Shown here: positions 58,823-64,000 of the stretch, one piece after another
Layout: each line of letters opens with the position of its first letter
Position numbering within the stretch: the stretch's first letter is position 1
Source: Chitinophaga japonensis
GTDB taxonomy: Bacteria > Bacteroidota > Bacteroidia > Chitinophagales > Chitinophagaceae
DNA length: 64,000 nucleotides
Direction: 5' to 3'
Assembly: GCF_007830125.1 (NCBI RefSeq)
Contig: NZ_VLLG01000002.1
Coordinates: 1,248,550 to 1,312,549, forward strand
The notes under the pieces: model-generated
The model's database searches: none
What the model was told of the DNA's origin: nothing
The model's input: only the letters and a program-made list of their open reading frames with translations
Program-made: the position numbers and the translations under genes

Positions 58823-61639
58823 ATGAAAAATTTTTGGCTCATCCTGGCTGTTGTTACCCTGTGGACGCATGATACCTGGTCACAGGCCAGGCAACAAGGG
58901 CAGGTAAAAGGCATTCTTACGGATAAAAGCACCCGCCAGCCCCTGGCAGACGCCAGCGTGGCGCTGCTGTACGCCAGGGACTCCTCCATGGCGGCATCCG
59001 CCTTTACAGATAAAAAGGGCGCTTTTCTCCTGGAGGACCTGCCGTCCGGCACCTATAAGCTCTATATTACCTTCCTTGGCTACCAGCCCCGGCTGCAGAC
59101 GGTGGAGATCATACCGGGACACGTCACCGCCAACCTGGACTCCATCCCCCTGGAAAAGACCGGCGTTACCCTGGGCGAGGTGGAAATAACAGAAATAAAA
59201 CCGCCTATACGCGTAAAAAAAGATACCCTGGAATTTAATGCCGGCTCCTTTAAAACCCGGCAAAACGCCGTTGTGGAAGAGCTGCTGAAAAAACTGCCCG
59301 GCGTGGAAGTGGCCAGCGACGGCACCATCAAGGCGCAGGGAGAGACCGTTAAAAAGATACTGGTGGATGGCAAGCCTTTTTTTGGCGACGACCCCAAGCT
59401 GGCCACCAAAAACCTGCCTGCGGAGATAGTGGACAAAATACAGCTCATCGACAAGAAATCAGACCAGGCCCAGTTTACCGGCATCAACGACGGGCAAACG
59501 GAAAAGGCCATCAACATCACCATCAAAAAAGACCGCAAAAAGGGGTATTTCGGCAGGGTATCCGCCGGCTATGGCAGCGATGACCGCTTTGCAACCAGCG
59601 CCAGCCTGAACCGCTTCCGGGAAGGGCAGCAGCTTTCGTTCCTGGGCAGCGGTAATAATGTGAACAACCAGGGCTATACGGACCTGAATGCGCTCAGCTT
59701 TGGCGGAGGCAGCGGTATGCGGCGCGGCGGGTTCCGGGGCGGCATGAGCAGCATTGGCGGCAACGGCATTACCCGCAACTGGACCGGCGGTGTGAACTAC
59801 AGCGAGGATTTCAGCAAAAAGCTCAAAGTAAGCGGCAGCTACTTCTTCAACGACAGCCGCACGGAGAACCTGCGCAACAGCTCCCGGCAGAACCTGCTGC
59901 CCGATACTACCTATTACTACAACCAGCACGCGCAATCGCTCAACACCAATACCAACCATAACATGAACATGCGGGTGGAGTACGAAATAGACAGCATGCA
60001 TTCCCTCATCGTATCGCCCAGCTTTAACTACAGCACCGGTAAAAATGTGCAGGACAACCGCTATGAATCCCTGGGCGGCAAGCAGCAACTGGTGAACAGC
60101 GGCACTACCCGCAATATCAGCGATAACACGGCCCCCAGCTTTTTTACGGATGCGCTGTTCCGGAAAAAGTTCCACAAGGAAGGCCGCACCTTCAGCGCCA
60201 ACCTGAACATAGGCTATAACAACAGCGACCAGGAGAATTTTAACAAGTCGGGCAACCTGTTCATACAGCCTAACGGAGAGGACTATACGGACAGTATAGA
60301 CCAGCGGAATGATATTACCAGCCGCGGTTTCAATATGGGTGTACGGCTTACCTATACAGAGCCCGTTTTCAAAGACCGTTTCCTGGAATTTACCTACGCC
60401 TGGAACCGCAGCTATACCGCTTCAGACAAGCTCACCTATGACTATAACGCCGCCAAGGAAGCCTATGACCGGCTGAACGACAGCCTGAGCAACTCTTTTG
60501 AGAATACCTTTTCCACCCAGCAGGCAGGCGTCAGCATCCGTACCCAGAAAAAGGGATATGACTACAGCGCCGGCCTGAACATACAGTTCAGCGACCTGGA
60601 TAACAACAACATCAGCCTGGACAACCGCCTGCGGCAGCATACGGTCAACTTTTTCCCGTCGGCCTCCTTTAACTACGCGTTCAGCAACAGCCGCCGGCTC
60701 CGTTTCTTTTACCGCGGCGGCACGCAGCAGCCCAGCGTTAGCCAGTTGCAGCCGGTGCCGGACAACAGCAACCCGCTGTATGTGCAACTGGGCAACCCGG
60801 ACCTGAAGCCCGCTTTCAACAACAACTTCAGCCTGGGCTATAATGCTTTTGACCATGCCGGCATGCGCGGCTTCTTTGCCAATGTCAGCGCCTCCTTTAC
60901 CAGCAACAAGATCATCAACGCCAACTATTTTGATTCCCTGGGCCGGCAGGTAAGCCAGCCTGTGAACGTAAGCGGCGCGTATAACATCAACAGCAACCTG
61001 GTAAATACCTTCCCGCTCAAAAGGGAGCATACGTCCATCAACTCCGCCACCAACCTTAACTACAACCGCGATGTAAGCTATACCAACGGGATCAAGGGCA
61101 ACACCAACAACTTCAGCGTTACGCAGCACTTCAGCTTTAACTATGTGTACCAGGAGCTGTTTGACTTCGCTACTACAGCAGGCGTGAATTACAACGGGGC
61201 GCGTTATTCCATACAGCAGAACAACAACACCAATTACTTCAATTACTCCTTTTCATTTGACATGAACGTAAACCTGCCGCTGGGCTTCATTATAGGGGTG
61301 GACCTGGACTATACGCTCAATACCGGCCTGGCCGAAGGCTATAACCAGGACGTGGCCATGCTGAACGCCTTTGTATCCAAAAGTGTGTTCAGGAACCAGC
61401 AGGGCCTGATCAAGCTGCAGGGTTTCGACCTGCTGAACCAGAATGTGAGCATTAACCGCAATGTGGGGGAGAACTATATTGAGGATATACAAAGCCGGGT
61501 ATTGCAGCGTTTCTGCCTGATCAGTTTTTCCTATTTCCTGAACAGGTTCGGGAACAGCGATAAGGGTGGGATCAAAACCGGCCGGCCGGGGAGCGCCGTG
61601 CCTGCCAGGGCTGTGCGCGCAAGAGGCCAGGCCCTGTAA
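58823..61639 (+). CDS. Outer-membrane beta-barrel protein with carboxypeptidase-D regulatory domain
   Basis: A 938-residue TonB-receptor-like outer-membrane protein. Signal peptide (1-21), CarboxypepD_reg-like domain (about 28-110: GILTDKSTRQPLADASVALL, AFTDKKGAFLLEDLPSGTY), plug-like region (LPGVEVASDGTIKAQGETVK) and a large barrel (OMP_b-brl_3 type) with Asn/Ser-rich loops, such as a Gly/Met-rich loop near 293-315. A C-terminal aromatic strand is masked by a Pro/Arg tail. It may import a nutrient or act in surface assembly. It is divergent from a two-component pair that probably regulates it. Confidence 0.9.
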   Translation: MKNFWLILAVVTLWTHDTWSQARQQGQVKGILTDKSTRQPLADASVALLYARDSSMAASAFTDKKGAFLLEDLPSGTYKLYITFLGYQPRLQTVEIIPGHVTANLDSIPLEKTGVTLGEVEITEIKPPIRVKKDTLEFNAGSFKTRQNAVVEELLKKLPGVEVASDGTIKAQGETVKKILVDGKPFFGDDPKLATKNLPAEIVDKIQLIDKKSDQAQFTGINDGQTEKAINITIKKDRKKGYFGRVSAGYGSDDRFATSASLNRFREGQQLSFLGSGNNVNNQGYTDLNALSFGGGSGMRRGGFRGGMSSIGGNGITRNWTGGVNYSEDFSKKLKVSGSYFFNDSRTENLRNSSRQNLLPDTTYYYNQHAQSLNTNTNHNMNMRVEYEIDSMHSLIVSPSFNYSTGKNVQDNRYESLGGKQQLVNSGTTRNISDNTAPSFFTDALFRKKFHKEGRTFSANLNIGYNNSDQENFNKSGNLFIQPNGEDYTDSIDQRNDITSRGFNMGVRLTYTEPVFKDRFLEFTYAWNRSYTASDKLTYDYNAAKEAYDRLNDSLSNSFENTFSTQQAGVSIRTQKKGYDYSAGLNIQFSDLDNNNISLDNRLRQHTVNFFPSASFNYAFSNSRRLRFFYRGGTQQPSVSQLQPVPDNSNPLYVQLGNPDLKPAFNNNFSLGYNAFDHAGMRGFFANVSASFTSNKIINANYFDSLGRQVSQPVNVSGAYNINSNLVNTFPLKREHTSINSATNLNYNRDVSYTNGIKGNTNNFSVTQHFSFNYVYQELFDFATTAGVNYNGARYSIQQNNNTNYFNYSFSFDMNVNLPLGFIIGVDLDYTLNTGLAEGYNQDVAMLNAFVSKSVFRNQQGLIKLQGFDLLNQNVSINRNVGENYIEDIQSRVLQRFCLISFSYFLNRFGNSDKGGIKTGRPGSAVPARAVRARGQAL

Positions 61640-61640
61640 A

Positions 61641-61742
61641 AAATTGAAAGGTTGAAAGATAACAAAAGTGGATACAGGTGTGATGATTTACACATTAGTT
61701 TCCGATATCCAGCTTTGAAACCTTACAACCTTATTATCTTTT
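61641..61742. repeat. Inverted repeat, GGTTGAAAGATAA family
   Basis: Left arm AAATTGAAAGGTTGAAAGAT, then AACAAAAG; right arm CTTTGAAACCTTACAACCTT, then ATTATCTTTTC. It begins one base after the barrel-protein stop and ends at the 3' end of the convergent small membrane protein gene. It is probably a terminator. Confidence 0.7.
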
Positions 61743-61747
61743 CTGGT

Positions 61748-62044
61748 TTATATTTTCTGCTCTTGTACCTTCTGTACTTTCCATGCCTGCGTAACGCGCT
61801 GCATTACCCAGGAAAGCGTAAAGGTGGGGATAAAGTCCAGGCCCGGGAACAGTTCTTCCATGAAATTGAACATGCTGCCGAAGGTGCCCAGCGTACCGCC
61901 AAACATCCGGTAAAAAATGATGGCGGACAGGGGCGCCCAGATCACATCACCTACTTCGCCCAACAGTGGTATCGCGTAGCTTGCGCAACCCAAAAGGTCC
62001 ATTAACACGCAGATCCATAAACTTGGAGTATATTTCTTTTCCAT
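61748..62044 (-). CDS. Small two-helix membrane protein, function unknown
   Basis: A 98-residue protein with two hydrophobic segments (WICVLMDLLGCASYAIPLLG and VIWAPLSAIIFYRMFGG) and a Phe/Met-rich third part (FGSMFNFMEELFPGLDFIPTF). I have seen this general pattern in Bacteroidota small membrane proteins, but no named family is assigned. It is convergent with the outer-membrane protein gene across an inverted repeat. Confidence 0.7.
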   Translation of the reverse strand: MEKKYTPSLWICVLMDLLGCASYAIPLLGEVGDVIWAPLSAIIFYRMFGGTLGTFGSMFNFMEELFPGLDFIPTFTLSWVMQRVTQAWKVQKVQEQKI

Positions 62045-62264
62045 TTTTCAACCTCCTCTTTATATATAACCAACATAACCTGTGATAAGTTACACCTCAC
62101 TTATTGCAGAAAAGGTGCCAAACTTTCATATTCCTCCGAAAACGGCTACTGTATTATATTTCCTCTACCTGTATATACGCAAAATTAGCTGAAATAGTTG
62201 TGCGGAATATACGTAAAAGCTAAAATGCGTAATTTCCCCCTTCACTAAAATCACAACGACCGAA

Positions 62265-63062
62265 ATGTCCAGTACAAATGTTCCCGCAGCCCTGAAAGGC
62301 AACATCCGTCATTCCGTTTGCGCCTGGTGCTACAACGATATGCCGCTGGAAGACCTCTGCAGGTCCGCCAAAGCAATCGGGCTGCAGTCCATTGACCTGC
62401 TGAACCCCGAAGATTTTGCCACTGCCCGGAAATATGACCTTACCTGCGCCATGGTGGCCGCCATCAACCAGAACTGGGGCATTACCCGCGGCTGGAACCG
62501 CGTGGAGCATCATGATCAGTTGGTGGCGTACTACCAGTACCTGGTAGATGAAACGGCCAAAGCCGGCTACGCCAACCTGATCTGCTTTTCCGGCAACCGC
62601 GGGGGACTGGATGATGAACAGGGCCTGCAAAACTGCACGCAGGGGCTGCAGCGCATCATGGGCTACGCGGAAAAGAAGCGGGTGAACATCGTGATGGAGC
62701 TGCTTAACAGCAAAATAGACCACCCGGACTACCAGTGCGACCATACCAACTGGGGCGTAAACCTCTGTAAAGCCATTGGTTCCGAACGGTTTAAGCTGCT
62801 GTACGATATCTATCACATGCAGATCATGGAAGGAGACGTGATCCGCACCATACAGGAAAACCATCCCTACATCGCCCACTACCACACCGGCGGCGTGCCC
62901 GGGCGGAATGAAATAGACGATACCCAGGAACTGTACTATCCCGCTATTATGAAAGCCATACATGCCACCGGCTATACCGGCTTTGTGGCCCAGGAATTTG
63001 TGCCCACCTGCACCGACCGGATAGCCGCCTTAAAACAGGCAGTACACATTTGTGATGTGTAA
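62265..63062 (+). CDS. Hydroxypyruvate-isomerase-like TIM-barrel protein
   Basis: A 265-residue xylose-isomerase-like TIM barrel. Metal-site segments include VNIVMELLNSKIDHP (Glu), LLYDIYHMQIMEGD (Asp/His), IAHYHTGGVPGRNEID (His) and FVAQEFVP (Glu), matching the hydroxypyruvate isomerase (Hyi) group. The family isomerises hydroxypyruvate and tartronate semialdehyde or related hydroxy-keto acids. The short N-terminal part (KGNIRHSVCAWCYNDMPLED) fits. No glyoxylate-pathway neighbours are present, so the substrate is uncertain. An inverted repeat begins at its stop. Confidence 0.87.
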   Translation: MSSTNVPAALKGNIRHSVCAWCYNDMPLEDLCRSAKAIGLQSIDLLNPEDFATARKYDLTCAMVAAINQNWGITRGWNRVEHHDQLVAYYQYLVDETAKAGYANLICFSGNRGGLDDEQGLQNCTQGLQRIMGYAEKKRVNIVMELLNSKIDHPDYQCDHTNWGVNLCKAIGSERFKLLYDIYHMQIMEGDVIRTIQENHPYIAHYHTGGVPGRNEIDDTQELYYPAIMKAIHATGYTGFVAQEFVPTCTDRIAALKQAVHICDV

Positions 63063-63067
63063 AAAAG

Positions 63068-63183
63068 GAAAGTCCAAATTCCAAAATGGCTGCTATCGCC
63101 TAACAATCGGAGCCGTTCCGCGTTATTAGCAACTCGTGTGCATTTCGGAATTTGGATTTTGGGATTTGGATTTTGGATTTTCA
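63068..63183. repeat. Inverted repeat, CCAAATCCCAAA family, copy 4
   Basis: Left arm GAAAGTCCAAATTCCAAAAT (63068-63087), right arm 63145-63183 (TCGGAATTTGGATTTTGGG, then ATTTGGATTTTGG). It lies just after the isomerase stop; the right arm supplies a TTTG spaced for the next promoter. Confidence 0.8.
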
Positions 63184-63191
63184 TACTTTTG
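63158..63191 (+). promoter_or_regulatory. Permease promoter partly made by the repeat arm
   Basis: TACTTTTG (63184-63191) fits the -7 consensus; TTTG at 63158-63161 is 22 bases upstream, inside the repeat arm. The permease ATG is at 63197, only a few bases downstream. Confidence 0.5.
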
Positions 63192-63196
63192 TTCCC

Positions 63197-64000
63197 ATGC
63201 CAAATTATTTCAGGAAGCCTTTAGGCTGGCTGCTGCAGGAATCCGGCCAGGAGGGCACGCATACCCTTAAACGTACTTTAAGCGCCTTTCAACTGGTCAC
63301 CCTGGGGATCGGCGGCATTATCGGCGCCGGGCTGTTCTCCCTGAGCGGACTGGCTGCGGCCAACCATGCCGGGCCGGCAGTTACACTCTCCTTTGTGGTG
63401 GCGGCCATCGGCTGCGCCTTTTCCGGGCTTTGCTACGCGGAGTTTGCCGCCATGATCCCCGTGGCCGGCAGCGCCTATACCTACGCCTACGCCACCATGG
63501 GCGAAATGATCGCCTGGATCATTGGCTGGGACCTGGTGCTGGAATTTTCCGTGGGGGCGGCTACGGTAGCCATCAGTTGGTCCAATTACCTCGTAAAATT
63601 CCTGGCCAGCTATAACATTTACCTGCCACCGCAACTGGTGCATTCCCCTTTTGAAACGGCGCAACTGGCCGATGGCTCCGTGGTGCACGGCATCCTGAAC
63701 CTGCCGGCCGCCCTGGTGGTAGTGGCCATGTCCGCCATCCTGATACGCGGCACCAGGGGATCGGCCCTGTGGAATACTATTGTGGTGGCGCTCAAGGTAG
63801 GGGTGGTAGTGCTGTTCATTGCGCTGGGATGGCGCTATATACAGCCGGCCAACCTGGTACCCTATGTGCCCGCTAATACCGGCGTTTTCGGGGAGTTCGG
63901 CTGGTCCGGCATTCTCCGCGGGGCAGGGGTGGTGTTCTTTGTGTACCTGGGGTTTGACATCATCAGCGCAGCGGCGCAGGAAACCAAAAATCCCAAACGC
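63197..64000 (+). CDS. APC-family amino acid permease, C-terminus cut by window edge
   Basis: The first 268 residues of an APC-superfamily (cationic amino acid transporter-like) permease. TM1 carries the substrate motif TLGIGGIIGAGLFSLSG. Further helices include SFVVAAIGCAFSGLCYAEFA, then MIPVAGSAYTYAYATMGE, MIAWIIGWDLVLEF, and GVVFFVYLGFDIISAAAQET with the conserved FxGFDxxxxxxEE-like motif. It probably imports an amino acid with H+ or exchanges it; substrate unknown. The rest of the gene is beyond base 64000. It starts close behind its promoter box. Confidence 0.92.
   Translation, partial: MPNYFRKPLGWLLQESGQEGTHTLKRTLSAFQLVTLGIGGIIGAGLFSLSGLAAANHAGPAVTLSFVVAAIGCAFSGLCYAEFAAMIPVAGSAYTYAYATMGEMIAWIIGWDLVLEFSVGAATVAISWSNYLVKFLASYNIYLPPQLVHSPFETAQLADGSVVHGILNLPAALVVVAMSAILIRGTRGSALWNTIVVALKVGVVVLFIALGWRYIQPANLVPYVPANTGVFGEFGWSGILRGAGVVFFVYLGFDIISAAAQETKNPKR

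Noticed and set aside
1..64000. CRISPR arrays, insertion sequences, rRNA genes
   Set aside because: No evenly spaced identical repeats, transposase motifs or rRNA sequence were recognised. The inverted repeats are isolated, not arrays.

Overview
The window looks like a chromosome segment of a Bacteroidota member, most likely Chitinophagaceae (Chitinophaga-like). This rests on a gliding-motility lipoprotein (GldH), Bat-type BatD and BatE, DUF4159, DUF4834, DUF2752 and ORF6N family proteins, large outer-membrane beta-barrels, many Cys-lipobox lipoproteins, and promoters of the Bacteroidota form TTTG-N(about 20)-TAnnTTTG. Genes lack obvious Shine-Dalgarno sites and several starts need TTG. The genus is an inference; no rRNA is present.

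Layout. 1-2.1 kb: a MoxR ATPase/DUF58 pair running off the left edge, plus a DUF4159 protein. 2.1-9.4 kb: accessory region with an ORF6N protein, a secreted GH2 glycosidase, small lipoproteins or secreted proteins (one with a HEIAH zinc-protease motif) and an OsmC protein. 9.6-12.2 kb: a TPR histidine kinase and NarL-type regulator. 12.7-18.4 kb: a polymorphic-toxin locus, with a PAAR-like/Rhs protein ending in a deaminase-like toxin, a SUKH (SMI1/KNR4) immunity protein, a third gene broken by three frameshifts, and on the other strand an unannotated double-glycine leader peptide whose expected start codon is ATA. 18.7-24 kb: a serine hydrolase, a CAU tRNA with terminator, a cytochrome-like/VCBS lipoprotein, a HAD hydrolase and three small membrane proteins.

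24.1-34.5 kb is core housekeeping: rimP-nusA-infB behind a recognisable promoter and hairpin, a SurA-like isomerase, purF, a SixA-like phosphatase and proC. 34.7-40.3 kb: a NUMOD4/HNH-like protein; a CPBP protease, DUF2007, cdsA and psd cluster for phospholipid synthesis; a Cys-pair small exported protein; a YjjG-type phosphatase; and a short-chain dehydrogenase. 40.5-43.2 kb: batD-batE. 43.3-49.8 kb: a LytS/LytTR pair, then yicC-gldH-kinase-regulator, a pseudouridine synthase, and a divergent Crp/Fnr regulator. 50-55 kb: an LpxD-like acyltransferase, a lipoprotein, an epimerase, 3-hydroxybutyryl-CoA dehydrogenase and pheS. 55-61.6 kb: a GAF-LytS kinase, and an OmpR-type pair facing an outer-membrane receptor-like barrel across a promoter with TTAAC boxes. 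61.7-64 kb: a small membrane protein, a TIM-barrel isomerase and a truncated amino-acid permease.

The most unusual feature is the intergenic DNA. At least five families of long imperfect inverted repeats built from short words (for example CCAAATCCCAAATTCC, AGCATAAAGC, GGAAGTAAGAAG) start at or inside stop codons. Some arms encode the last residues of the upstream protein, and some seem to supply the -33 box of the next promoter. A separate small element (core GGAACCTCGCATTyACATG) occurs twice, each copy bounded by its own 14-18 bp direct repeat. No insertion sequence, CRISPR array or rRNA was seen.
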